This document shows, one piece after another, positions 1 to 11,257 of a DNA stretch of 64,000 bases (its first letter is position 1; every line of letters begins with the position of its first letter). A program made the translations under genes and the position numbers. The DNA is from Wuchereria bancrofti (taxonomy: Eukaryota > Nematoda > Chromadorea > Rhabditida > Onchocercidae), in the NCBI GenBank assembly GCA_005281725.1, contig SSBO01000003.1, positions 8,788,479 to 8,852,478 of the forward strand, given 5' to 3'. The notes beneath the pieces were generated by a model, which made no database searches, was not told where the DNA came from, and was given only the letters and a program-made list of their open reading frames with translations.

Positions 1-644
1 GAAACGATCACTTCGAGGTTGATTTTCAAGACGTTTTATCTTAAAAGAAATTTAACTTAAGTTATTTTTTCTTTTTTTCACTTTTCAAAGTAAAAAAAAA
101 AGATGATAAAGTAATCAATGTAGTATGATTTGTATGGATACTTTGAGCATTAAAGTTTGTTTAGCATCAATAATACCGCCAGTTGGATTTACTCGAAAAT
201 CAGATGGATGTGTCACTTTAACCTGAAATAAAGAATTTAGCAAACTATATTATAAGAAGTAAATAATTGCTAATATAAGCTAAATTATGCATAAACTTAT
301 TGTAATTAAAGAAAAAGAGTAGTAAAATTTAAAGATAATAATCGATTCTATTATAAGCTATTACATCAATTCTTTTAAAATTTAAAATATTACATCAATT
401 TCTTTTAATTACGATCTCGAAACAATAAAAATGTAAACAGTGATATATCAAAAATGTTACAAGAGATAAACAATTAGAATTTGAAAAATGTTCCGTAATG
501 CAGAAAATTTAAATAATGGAGAAAATTTACTCGAAAAATAATTGGAAATAAATTTTCATTGGTAACTTTATGAAGATTTATCAATTCTTCAGTGCTGTCA
601 ACATAAACAAAATCTGGTTCAATATGAAATTTCAATCTTTCCAT
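1..644 (-). CDS. MSP-domain (major sperm protein / VAP-type) protein, 5' part, runs off the window
   Basis: Three short minus-strand exons join in phase 0: 644-531 (38 codons), 222-142 (27 codons) and 39-1 (13 codons, cut by the edge). The 78 residues read as one MSP fold: strand A LKFHIEPDFVYVD, the conserved turn VTNENLFPIIFRVKVTHP, then FRVNPTGGIIDAKQTLML and a final RLENQPRSDRF that matches the last strand of the domain. MSP domains form immunoglobulin-like dimers; in nematodes they build the sperm cytoskeleton, and in VAP proteins they bind FFAT motifs at the ER. The ATG at 644 is the first Met, with in-frame stops just upstream, but an upstream exon at 1034-967 would also join in frame. 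Donors are CGA|GTAAAT and AAA|GTATCC, acceptors TATTTCAG and TTTTAAG. The family is clear; which member cannot be told from this much. Confidence 0.72.
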
Positions 645-966
645 TTTCCTCAAATATTATTATCATTTTTGAAATATTAGAAAGAGAGAGAGAGAGAGGG
701 AATTATATACATAGAAGTGAATGAGGCAATGCTTAGATATACCATATTTGTAATTAAAATAATTTTTACTTAAAATGTTATATTTATTCAAGAAGTTGAA
801 AAGATACAGGTAGAAAGTTGGTTAGAATTAGAATTAGATGAAGCATAAATTAAATAAATGAATTTGAAAAAAATTACTCAAATTTTAGTGACAAATTAAA
901 TAAATTTTAAATCGCTATTTAGTTGAATTTTTATGAAATTATTAAATTTTATTTGTTAATACATAC

Positions 967-1034
967 TTAATCAATTCTGCATGAGTTACAGCTATTTTCA
1001 CTGCATCACTAGCAGGTTCACTTGATTTCTCACC
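967..1034 (-). CDS. possible upstream exon of the MSP-domain gene
   Basis: A 68-nt stretch on the minus strand lies between an AATTTAG acceptor and a strong GTATGT donor and reads 22 codons without a stop (GEKSSEPASDAVKIAVTHAE and on). It ends in phase 2. If the MSP exon is entered at a TTTGAG acceptor just before its ATG, the frame continues as Lys-Lys-Met into the MSP domain. That acceptor is weak, so this may instead be an unrelated exon or chance. Confidence 0.35.
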
Positions 1035-2104
1035 CTAAATTAATTTCCTTGCAATTTCTTAATTATTTTTATTTTTTAAAAAATTTCAATTCTAAAATTT
1101 TGATCAGAGTTAATACGACATTATAAATTCATTTGAATACTACAAATTAAGAGATCGTAAAATGTAATGTGTAATTCAAAAATGACTTTTCATTTTCAAT
1201 TTGATTATTTGAATTTTCATTTTCAAAAAATTTTTTTCATTAAATGTATACCATTTGATTTTTAATCTGATTGTTTGAATAATTATTCTGAAATTGAAAC
1301 AGTTAAGTAAATTACTGGTGATGTTATAAAAGAGTGTAAAATTTAATTATTTATTTATTTATTCATTAATTATTACTGAAAACGATTAAATACTGGCTAA
1401 ATTTGAATAACATTAGAAGTGCAAAAAGACTTCATAAATTGAAGTAAACAATTTCATTTGAATATTTAACAGTTTCTAATTTCATTTTATATTAAATTTA
1501 TATTTTACATTTTTATTTATATTGTTGATACAGTCAGAGAAGATAATAGCAAGTGAAGAGTTATTAAAAATAAATGATTAAATATTAATAAATCACTGAT
1601 ATATAAAAACAAGCAACTACTAATGCTTTTAATAAATTAAAAAACCACAAATAATCAGATCCATTTGACTGAATTTAAAATAAATAATGAAATAATTGAA
1701 ATCATTTGAATTAATATAAATGATTAACACATTTTGAAAATAATTAAATGTAATTCTCGATATTCGTTTCTTCCTTTTCCACTACTTTGAAAAATTGTTA
1801 AATTTATTCTTAATCAGTGATATTGCTAGAAAAATAACGCCACCTTAATGCTGAATAATTTTGTGCATTAAATGAAAGCAAATAATAGTTTGATTAAAAA
1901 TGAAAAATTCCATAAAAAAGTAATTCAGTAATTTGCATTTGTATTTCTCGGGAAAAAAATCGCTAGAAATAGCTGGGATAATTGAAAATTTCAATATAAT
2001 TATTAAAATTATGAAACGGCCAAGTGGTTTGTCGATAGCATTAATGTTGATGGTTTTGAAAAGCTGTATCGTTTTCATCGGTTAATGAGTATTTCATTTT
2101 TGTT
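1035..2104. other. AT-rich stretch with no supported gene
   Basis: The sequence is low-complexity and AT-rich. The longest open frame (2078-1845, minus) begins with a hydrophobic, signal-peptide-like segment, but I see no clear donor or family resemblance, so it is not called. Confidence 0.5.
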
Positions 2105-2548
2105 ATATTTTATTACTATTGTTATTAATTATTATTAATATACATTATTACTATTATTATTACTATTATTACTATTATTTTTGTTATTATTATTGCTAAT
2201 TATTATCACTACTTTTACTATTATTATTATTATTATTAATTATTATTAATACTATTATTATTATTGTTATTGCTATTATTATCATTATTATTATTATTAT
2301 TGTTGTTATTATTATTGGTATTATTATTNNNNNNNNNNNNNNNNNNNNNNNNNNNNNNNNNNNNNNNNNNNNNNNNNNNNNNNNNNNNNNNNNNNNNNNN
2401 NNNNNNNNNNNNNNNNNNNNNNNNNNNNNNNNNNNNNNNNNNNNNNNNNNNNTTATTATTATTATTATATTATTATTGTTATTATATTATTATTATTATT
2501 ATTATTGCTACTGTTATTATTATTGTTTATTATTATTATTTCTCCTAA
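2105..2548. repeat. ATT/TTA trinucleotide microsatellite interrupted by an assembly gap
   Basis: Imperfect runs of (ATT)n with TTG, ATC and ATTA interruptions lie on both sides of a run of Ns. The open frame across it (poly-Leu, then Ns, then poly-Ile/Tyr) is a product of the repeat and is not coding. The true repeat length is unknown because of the gap. Confidence 0.9.
2329..2452. other. assembly gap of 124 N
   Basis: This is an uninterrupted run of N inside the ATT microsatellite. It may hide 5' exons of the downstream tetraspanin gene, whose first transmembrane segment was not found. Confidence 0.95.
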
Positions 2549-2856
2549 TTCTCTCCTTTTACTTAACCAATTCATTTTTTGTGGTAAATGCGATTTGAAG
2601 GAAATGAAATTTTTTGATTTATACTCTTACCTGAAATGAAACTTAAGATTACCATCTTCAATTGATTTAAAAATTTTCCCAATAATATCATTGATAATTT
2701 AAATAAGATATGAATGAATGATTAAATAATTATATACCATTGTTGTTTGACTAATGTAAAATTAAATATTAAAAAATATCGCCGTAAATGTTAATAGCAA
2801 AACTTTTAAGTCCTTTATGAATCATTTATGCTACTAATACGACCATATTTGCTTAG
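2549..2856. other. AT-rich stretch, one weak minus-strand exon candidate
   Basis: Nothing certain is coded here. On the minus strand a short open stretch (about 2692-2630) starts with ATG and ends at a strong AG|GTAAGA donor, reading a short hydrophobic peptide. Without a partner exon it cannot be assigned. Confidence 0.3.
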
Positions 2857-5800
2857 TATTAAACTTTATGGACAAAATAATTTATTGGAATTTGTTATTG
2901 AATATACTGTCTTTTCATGTTAGTTCATTTATACTTTTTCAAATAGTAAACGAAATATAAAAGAAAATTTAGGTATAAAATTAAATAAATTATTTTAAAA
3001 AATATTTAAAAAAAAAATTACTTAAAAAAAAAATTAAATAAATTATTCTAAAAAAAAAAAAAATTATAGGAAATTTTGATAACAAAATGGGTACATTATA
3101 GCAAAGAGTAATGCATTCATATAAAAATTTATCATTTGTAAAATGATTTTAATTTTTATGAAATAGTCTAAAATTAATGTAAGAAAAACAAATTAGTATA
3201 AAATTTTTGCTTTTAAGAAAAAAAGTACAAATTATTATAAATTCAAATTGAAAACATTAGGAAAAAAATAACCAAAATACATTATAAATTTTTCAGAAAA
3301 AAAATTGTGGGTTAATTGTTAATTTAATTTCTTAAGTATAGGTATTATGATAATAACAGATATTATAATATTTCATTTCTATTTGTTAATTTGAATTCTT
3401 AAATCTAAGAAATTCAGATATTATAATATTTCATTTCTATTTGTTAATTTGAATTCTTAAGTATAGGTATTATGGTAATAACAGATATTATAATATTTCA
3501 TTTCTATTTGTTAATTTGAATTCTTACATCTAAGAAATTCAGATATTATAATATTTCATTTCTATTTGTTAATTTGAATTCTTACATCTAAGAAATTCAA
3601 ATATTATAATATTTCATTTTTATTTGTTAATTTGAATTCTTAAATCTAGGAAATTCAGATATTATAATATTTCATTTCTATTTGTTAATTTGAATTCTTA
3701 AGTATAGGTATTATGCTAATAACAGATATTATAACATTCCTTTTACTATTGGATGGCGATTATGAGACAATCAAATATTTCTTAATAATAATATTATTAT
3801 ACCAATTAATTCTACTTTTTCCATTTTCTTTGTCAGGTAAATTAACCTAAACATCGAGTAAGTAATAAGTAATGCATCACAGATTGTTATTCACCTTTTT
3901 TTTTTACTTTTTATTTAAATTAAAAAAAAAAAATTTATTACATTCTCGAATAACATTTTTTTTTTTTTTTAAATTTATTTTAAGGAATAATTCTTGCTGT
4001 AACAACATCACAAGCATCTGCTAAAGCTTTTAGTAGTACATGGCTGGAAAATTTTCACCATATTCATTATTATTCATCAAATTTAACTGCACCAATGGCA
4101 ATTTTTTTTTTTAAATATTTCTTCGTTCCTTTTTTTTTTCAGATTTAAATTTAAATATAAATGTTTCATTTTGCAAAAAAAAAAATGAATTTTTGGAGTT
4201 TTTCTTTTTTTAAAAAAGGAAAAAAAATTCAGTTAAATACAAAAAATTTAATATAGAAGATCTAATGAATAATTAAATCAAATCTATGAATATGAATTTG
4301 ATTTAAAATTGTATCACTTAAATAGAAATGTTTCATTTTGCAGAAAAAAAAAGTGATTTTTTGGAATTTTCCTTTTTTTTTTTGAAGAATTTCAGTTGAA
4401 TACAACAAATTTAATAGAAGATCATAATAAATATGAATTTAACTTAAATTTATATCATTCAAATAAAAATCTTGCATTTTGTCAAAAAAATGAATTTTTT
4501 GTATTTTTCATTTTTTTTTTCTTTTTTTTTGAAGAATTTCAGCTAAATGAAACAAATTTAACAGAAGATTTAATGGATATGAATTTAACTGAGCAAGATT
4601 TCAATACTTCAAATTTAATTAAAGATGTTATTGGTGTGCGCGAATTGCTTGAAAACGAACCAATCATCAAAAAGCTTGATAAATATCTCACATTTGTTCG
4701 GTTTATAAATTTTAAAAATTTTCAATTCTTTTTTTTAAATAATGCAAAAATTTGGTTTTTTCTTTTATTAAGAAAAAGTGGTACAATATAAATAAGTTTG
4801 AAATAATTAAAAAAATAATACAATTGAAATAATAGAATATAAGTAAGTTTGAAATTTTCAAAATCCTATCAAATCATTTGGAAAAAAAAAAATTGAAAGT
4901 TAAAGGTTAATTCGGTTCAACGACAATTAGAATGTTGTGGTGTTGAAGGGTCACATGAATGGTTAAGCTTATATTCTGGGACATTTGAGCATCATAAGGT
5001 TTCTTTTTTGTATTATTGCGCAATTTACATAACATTTTATCTTTTATTTTTTTTTTACACAATTCATTTTACTCTTACTTTTATTTTTTTTTTTACACAA
5101 TTTATTTTTTATTCATACTTTCATAAAAAATAACACAATTTGTTTTACTTTTACTTTTAATTTTTTTACACAAATCATTTTACTCTTACTTTTATTTTTT
5201 TTTTTAGACAAATTATTTTTAATTTTAGTTTCATAAAAAGTAGCACAATTTATTTTACCATTACTTCAAGAAAAAATTTTTAAAAATTTTTAAATAGCAT
5301 TAAAGCTAATGCTAATGTTATAAATGAATGTTGAAATTTTCATTTGCATTATTCACGACTAAATTCAAAAAAATTTTAAAGTAGCATATCAAAAATTAAT
5401 TTTTTTTAGACTTTGTAGTTACTTGTTTCTTAGATTTTATAGATATCAGTTGGTTATCAGTTAATTATCAGTAAGTGTAACAGAACTGATATAAAATTAT
5501 TGTATTACTCAAATGCAATATCATTTACTCAATGAGTAAATAAAAGTTACAAATTTTAGATGACAAAGAAAGATTTATGGTGGTCAGATAGTTGGGTACC
5601 AAGACGATTTACACCTTCTTGTTGCTCAGAGACAAATTTTTTATGTTCAATTTATTTACAGCAAAGTTTACTTTATTTTTTTTTTTTATAATAACTCATT
5701 TTTTATTAATTAAATAATTTTACTTAAATTAACTTCAAATTAGCTTTTGTATTTTATAGCAAGAAAATTGTTGTAAAAAAAAAGAAAAGAAAAAATGAAC

Positions 5801-7853
5801 AAATTAATCCTACGAATGTAAAATGTTTAACTTTTTTTGAATTGTCAAAAATCCTTTATCCTTTTTTATTAATTATATAATTTTAATTTATTTGATTCGT
5901 TTCACTTTTTACTTTTTAGTTTATTTGTTAAATGTCTGAAATGAATTTCAATTGCATTTTTAGACAAAACAAATCAACCGTTTTACAAAAATCAAATTAT
6001 TGGTTGTCGGAAAAAGGCAATATCTGAAATTACAAAAAATATAAAAGTTAAATTATTTCATTATTCCTTTGTTTATTCTTTTTTTTTATTGATAAATTAT
6101 TATTGATTATAAATAATTATGATTAATCCAAGTAATCTTAAAAATAATTATTTAAATATTACACTCAACAAATTAAAACGAATAATTTTTGTGATTTCAA
6201 ATATTTAAAAGTTACTAAAAGCATAAGCGTTTTAAATCATTTTATTATTGCTTCATTTATTTTATTTTATCAGTAACTTATTCTTTATTAATTTTTAATT
6301 AGTTACGATTAATCTAAGTAATTAATTAAAAATAAATACTTAAATATTACACTAAACGAATAGTTTTTTTGTAATTTTAGATATTTGATAATATTATCAT
6401 ACACATTTAAATTTAAGTATTTTCTTTTATTTAATTACTATCTCACTTAAATTTAAATATTTCCTTTTAGTTAATTATTATCTCACTTAAATTTATAAAA
6501 ATTTATAGTTTTCACTTAAGTTTAAATTTTTTTTTTGTTTAATTCTTATCCCATTTAAATTTAAGTATTTTCTTTTATTTAATTACTATCTCACTTAAAT
6601 TTAAGTATTTTCTTATATTTAATTATTATTTTACTTAAATTTAAATGTTTTCTTTTATTTAATTATTATTTCATTTATTTCAACAGATTTTGTGCTCATT
6701 TATGATCGGAGCTATATTTGTACAAATTATTTTATCACCATTCATTTATTTTCTCATCGAACGAAGAAGACGAATTGAACGAATACTTTATATTACTCGA
6801 TGGAAACGACAACTTGAGGTTATCATAAAAATGAAAAAAAAAAAAAAACGATTGCTTAAATTTAAAAATATATTAAATTCTGATTGATATTAAAATTAAT
6901 TATAAATGAAAAAAAAATAAAAAACAAATTGCTTAAATTTGAAAAATATATTAAAATATGATTGATATTAAAATCAATTATAACCTCTTTTCTTTTCTTT
7001 TTAAAGTATTCCGAAAGTAATTCAATACTTTTGAAATCTAAAGAATTGAAATTAAAAGAATATGAGAGATAGTATGCATGATTAAAATAGCAAAAAAAAA
7101 TTTTTTGCTTAAAAAGTAAAATTTTTGTTGAATCATTATTGTGCTACAAATTTCAGTTTTTAAATTAATAAATTAAAATAAGAATTATACATTGATAATA
7201 ATGAATGAATAAGATAGTTGTTAAATTAAATGATAGAACAAATTAAAATGTTAATTAGAGGTTTTTTTTTTTGGAAGAATTTCCAGTAGAAAGTGCGAAA
7301 TTCTTGCAATAGATTTCAAGTAATAATAATTAGCGTTAATTAACACCAATTAGATTGATACTAATTACTAATTAATGCTAATTGACATTAATCTAATTAA
7401 TTGGTACTAATTAATGTTAATTGACACTAATCTGATTAATTGGTACTAATTAATGTTAATCGATACTGATCAGATTGATGCTAATTAGTGTTAATTGACA
7501 CTAATCAGATTGATGCTAATTAATAATTAATGTTATCGATACTGATCAGATTGGTGCTAATTAGTGTTAATTGACACTAATCGGATTGGTACTAATTAAT
7601 GTTAAATGACGCTAATTAATAATTAATGTTAATTAATATTAAATGGCTTCTGTGTTGCAAAATTTGGTGATAGATACTGATTTGCATAGATTTGGTGAAA
7701 GATTTTTGTAAAATGAAAAATTTGTAAAATTCATTTCAACTAAATTTATTTTAGGTTTTATTACAACAACAACAAAAAGATGTCAGTAATCGAAATGATC
7801 ATTTGTTGCAAATTGAGGAAAAAATGAAAAACGAGGAAGAAATAATTGAATAA
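2857..7853 (+). CDS. tetraspanin, TM3 to C-terminus readable, N-terminus uncertain
   Basis: Tetraspanins are four-pass membrane organisers with a disulfide-rich large outer loop. Exons in agreeing phase: 3726-3836, 3985-4035, 4535-4695, 4906-4998, 5560-5665, 5964-6046, 6687-6818 and 7755-7853 (stop TAA), 277 residues in all. An extra exon at 2857-2918 fits in phase but is less sure. The order is a hydrophobic TM3 (TIKYFLIIILLYQLILLF), then a large loop with several N-glycosylation sequons (NET, NLT, NTS). The loop carries the diagnostic cysteines: CCG in RQLECCGVEG, PSCC, a single Cys, then IIGC. TM4 (CSFMIGAIFVQIILSPFIYF) is followed by a basic, then Gln- and Glu-rich, cytoplasmic tail. TM1 and probably TM2 were not found and may lie in or near the gap. 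The exon boundary 4035/4535 has alternatives; a segment at 5760 breaks the frame and is treated as intron. Confidence 0.72.
3318..3735. repeat. tandem array of 58- and 67-bp units ending on a tetraspanin 3' splice site
   Basis: Units begin at 3359, 3417, 3484, 3542, 3600, 3658 and 3725, with spacings of 58, 67, 58, 58, 58 and 67. They share the core attataatatttcatttcta and differ in their tails. The longer tail ends in taataacag and occurs at three unit ends. The last of these is the splice acceptor of the exon starting at 3726, so the array copies the intron-exon junction. Confidence 0.88.
4126..4600 (+). repeat. imperfect triplication of a tetraspanin loop exon with its splice acceptor
   Basis: Three copies of an acceptor plus exon-like segment follow one another: gaatttcag-like sequence ends at 4232, 4395 and 4542, each followed by an Asn/Thr-rich stretch of the type LN(T/E)TNL(I/T)ED. 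Between them lie matching pieces (cattttgcaaaaaaa, tgaattttt, poly-T). Copy 3 is the exon used in the model. Copy 2 stays open to a possible GTATTT donor and could be an alternative exon. Copy 1 has degenerated. Confidence 0.7.
7320..7640. repeat. degenerate tandem repeat based on aattagtgttaattgacacta
   Basis: About seven imperfect units of roughly 40 to 50 bp combine taattgacactaatcagatt with variants such as cgatactgatcagattggtg. It lies inside the last intron of the tetraspanin gene, between 6818 and 7755. Confidence 0.8.
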
Positions 7854-9488
7854 AATAAAATTGAATAACAAGAAATTGAAAAATGAATTAACATAAAATT
7901 AAATAATAACTAATTCACTGTTTGTTTTTTTTTCATCATTTTTTATGTCTGAAACAGTACCAAATCTAGTATTTTATACAATTATATTTAATCAATTTTA
8001 TCGATTTAAGTATAAAGTACAAATGGTATTGCTATTTTCCTTCAATAAAATATGTTTCCGGTATATCTTCCGGCATATCTACATTCCGTTATACTTTTAA
8101 CCGTTTTGAAATATTTAAATATATCAGTCAATTTATATAATTAAAAAACAAAAGATCATATTTTTGAATTCTGATTAGTTCAATCAGTTATCGAATTATC
8201 GATGATAGAATTCATTTCGCTAATTTACTTAACCGTCGGAGATTTCCGATAAATTCCCATTACTTTGGTTCTTTTGTTGAGCTAATTTTACTAGAAATTT
8301 AATTACTAAAATAAAAAATAGCTAATTATTTTGTGAAATACGAATGATCTGAAATGCAAATGATTTGAAGAAATACGAATGATCTGAAATAAGAATGACC
8401 TGAACGAATGACCTATTATAAGTTGATGAAAATAGAAACAACAAGAAAAAAGAAGAAATAAATTTTGTTTAATTACTAAAATAAAAAAAAAAGCCAATTA
8501 TTTTTGCAAATAATAAAATATCATAAGTAAATAATATCTAAAACTGATAAAATCTAAAACTGATAATGATAATCTGAAACTGATAAACAAAACTGATAAT
8601 ATAAAAATGGTTTATATATTATAAGTAAGATAATATATATTACCTCTATTATATATGTGTGATTAAAAGTTTAAAAATATTTCAATTTTTTATTATCAAA
8701 GTTTAAAAGAAAATTAATTAGAGTTTAAAAGTTTTAATAATAAATTCAATTAAAATTAAATTAATGTCTACAATTTTTTTTTTGTTGTACCATTCAAGCT
8801 ATTACAGTTATATTATTGGTAGCAAAGCTTAAAAAATTTATTTTAAATTAATTACTTAATTACTAATTGCTATTTTAAATTGATTGAAAAGTGTGACATG
8901 TTTGCGTAAAGAATTTTTGTGAAAACTGAAACTATTTCAAATTTTGAGTGATCAGTACAACATCAATAAATTAAGCTTATTAAAAAAAAAATTAAAAAAT
9001 CGTTCTTTCAATTTTGCATTAATTTTACCAAACATTTTCCTTTTCAGCTAATTTTAAAAATTTAAAACTGCACCATATAATTGAAATGAATTAATAAATC
9101 ACATAATTTATTAATTGATGGAAAAAAATAAGACAAAAACTGTCTACTCTACCTTAATTTTGCCTAATTTTAATAAATTATTTTATCTTAAGAAATTGTA
9201 TAAGAAAAAAAAAAACAATTTTCCTATTTGTCTTATCAAATTATTTATATTAGTGATAACATTATCAACCCTAACTCTATAATTAACAAAATATTTAATT
9301 ACTTATGCGTAGTATATCAAAAGAATTACATGAAGGACTAAAAAATCCAGAATTTTATCATCTAAATAATTAATAATTGGTTGAGTAATTAAGTAAATTA
9401 GGTAATTGAACAATTTGTAATTGAATAATTTGAGTAAATTGAGTAATTGAGTAATCATCTACTCAAGAATTTAATTTTTTTTCTCAAG
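7854..9488. other. intergenic AT-rich sequence after the tetraspanin gene
   Basis: AATAAA motifs occur right after the stop (7854) and at 8044 and could serve as poly(A) signals. Short degenerate repeats (atgatctgaaat at 8345-8410, aaactgataa at 8535-8600) are present. No gene could be supported. Confidence 0.5.
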
Positions 9489-9614
9489 AATGAACATAGC
9501 ATTGCATTTGTGAATAGTTATGCTCGATTTAAATTTGTTTCACGAAAGCCAAAATGTCATTTCATTAACTTTGCCAATTTTTTTAACTTCTTTAGCCAGA
9601 ATTTCAAAGAGTAA
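9489..9614 (+). CDS. possible lone exon of an unrecognised gene
   Basis: A TTTTTTCTCAAG acceptor opens a 41-codon frame with ordinary-looking codon use (HSIAFVNSYARFKFVSRKPK in the middle) that ends in TAA. I do not recognise the peptide. It might be an upstream exon of the cysteine-rich gene starting near 10642, or simply chance. Confidence 0.22.
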   Translation, partial: NEHSIAFVNSYARFKFVSRKPKCHFINFANFFNFFSQNFKE

Positions 9615-10641
9615 AATTCTATGTATGTTGCATTCATATGAGCTGGTAATTATGATTAAAGTTTCTAAATTACAAAAAAAAGAAAAATTATGAAAATAGC
9701 CTATGGATAGCAACATCTATGTTTAATTTTTAAAATAAACATATCTCAAAATTATAAATGATAAGAATAAAAAAAAAAATTCTTATATATATAGAAGTTA
9801 GTTTGATTAACAGTAAGGTGCATTCATAAATGAAACACATTTTCACATCATTTTTATTGTTTTAAAATTTACTTAACTTTTCAACTTAAAATTTATTCTC
9901 GTAAAATTAACTTAGAAATTTCTCAAGAATTGTTATCATCCATTATCAATCAAAGTGTTACGAATAGAATCTCTGTTAGTAATACTTATAATTTCTGCTT
10001 CATACGTTCACTTCTGAGAGGACGTAGAAATTATAATGCATAATAATCGTTTCAAATCGATTTTCTTAAATTTCATAAATAGAGAACTTTTCATCTATGA
10101 TATAATTTATTAATAAAATAAAATTACAGAATTCAACAGTTTATTGATATAATCTGATACTTACGATTCTTCTGATAAACCTTAGATAAAAGAGGCACAG
10201 AACTATTTAAAAGATTTTTAATTTTTAAATGAAATTTATACTAGTTGTCATTAAACTTTCCAGCTAAATGATTTAAGACAACTAATCCATTAGTAAATTG
10301 AAATAATAGAATTTCATATTTCAACATATTTCTTCGCTTTTGATACTTCCTTTACTCGCTCAAGTAATTTAATTCCCGAAATGTATTTAAGTTTAATAAA
10401 CACTCATTAACACACCAAATTCCTATACATATTGGAATAGGAAATTATTGGAAAATATTGGAATAAAAAAAGAATTACTTCTGGTTCTCATTTATCTTAA
10501 TTGCTTAATGATTGTATAGCTAAGAACCTTAACTTCAATTCGTGAATAGTAAAATTTTTTTACTCTTCGATTAAAACTGCAAATGTTGATGGATTTTTAT
10601 TTAAATCATATTAAATTATAAATTTTTCTGTACTTTAACAG
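9615..10641. other. AT-rich stretch with no supported gene
   Basis: I see no long open frame, splice pattern or repeat array here. Confidence 0.4.
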
Positions 10642-11200
10642 CAATCACATCTTTTGTGATTTAAATGTTTTAATTGTGGCAATGTTTCTGAATCGAATCA
10701 ATTAGCAAAATGTTTAACAAAAGATAATAAAACTTTACATAATATTTTCGGTTAAAAATTTCATATCAATTGTTGTTTTTTAGGGAATCTTTCAGCATTG
10801 ATTCGCTGTGATGAAGTTAAATCGCCCGAAACAAATTTTATTATTACAATTTTAAAAGTCTTAAAGATTTATCATAGATTAACATTTTTTATGTTTCTTA
10901 TGATTTTCTCAGCATTCTCACATTTTTACAGTTTCATCATCGAAATCGTTCGAGATCCATTGCAGCGTGTCAAACTACCAAATAAGCATATGTTTACCTA
11001 GTAGATATATCTAAAGAAAAAAATCAAAATACTTATTAAAACACAATTTTAGAATTTGTGATACAGATTTGTTTAAAGTTTTCGAAAATATATGCCACCA
11101 TATTTGGACATTGCCAATCATTTACTTTAGTATACTGCGAAAAGATATCCAAGACGCAATATTCGTGGAAGACCTTCTTCTATTTCGAATATATCTTTAA
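10642..11200 (+). pseudogene. small cysteine-rich (possibly Ly6/three-finger-like) gene with a frameshift
   Basis: Four plus-strand pieces join in agreeing phase: 10642-10750, 10784-10857, 10932-10966 and 11053-11200 (stop TAA). The readable protein has a CFNCG motif, a further Cys in LAKCL, then IRCDEV, then ICDTDLFKVFENIC and a hydrophobic C-terminal segment. The spacing, and the CDTDL that resembles the CCxTDLCN ending of Ly6 or three-finger domains, suggest such a secreted or GPI-linked protein; this is weak evidence. In the first piece all frames entered from the AACAG acceptor hit a stop. One extra A in the run before the first Cys would restore a single frame, so it is either a sequencing error or a decayed gene. 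An AATAAA lies 11 bases past the stop. No signal peptide was located. Confidence 0.38.
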
Positions 11201-11202
11201 AT

Positions 11203-11208
11203 TTTATT
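11203..11208 (-). terminator. poly(A) signal of the SNM1-family gene
   Basis: AATAAA on the minus strand, about 50 bases past the TAA of the SNM1-like gene, reading into the 3' end of the convergent cysteine-rich gene. Confidence 0.5.
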
Positions 11209-11210
11209 AA

Positions 11211-11216
11211 AATAAA
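11211..11216 (+). terminator. poly(A) signal of the small cysteine-rich gene
   Basis: AATAAA on the plus strand close behind the stop at 11198-11200, only a few bases from the opposite-strand signal of the convergent gene. Confidence 0.4.
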
Positions 11217-11257
11217 GATAAAAAAAATGAAACCTAGTGCAACTCTAAAATAGTATT

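Noticed and set aside
2264..2548. Poly-Leu/Ile open frame crossing the N gap.
   Set aside because: It is a translation of the ATT microsatellite and the Ns.
5760..5817. A Lys-rich segment after TTATAG in the tetraspanin gene.
   Set aside because: Every phase either meets a stop or fails to join the next exon, whereas skipping it gives an exact join to the exon holding the last GC motif.
9304..9372. A 22-codon frame beginning ATGCGTAGT with plausible codons.
   Set aside because: It is too short, with no splice partner or recognisable motif.
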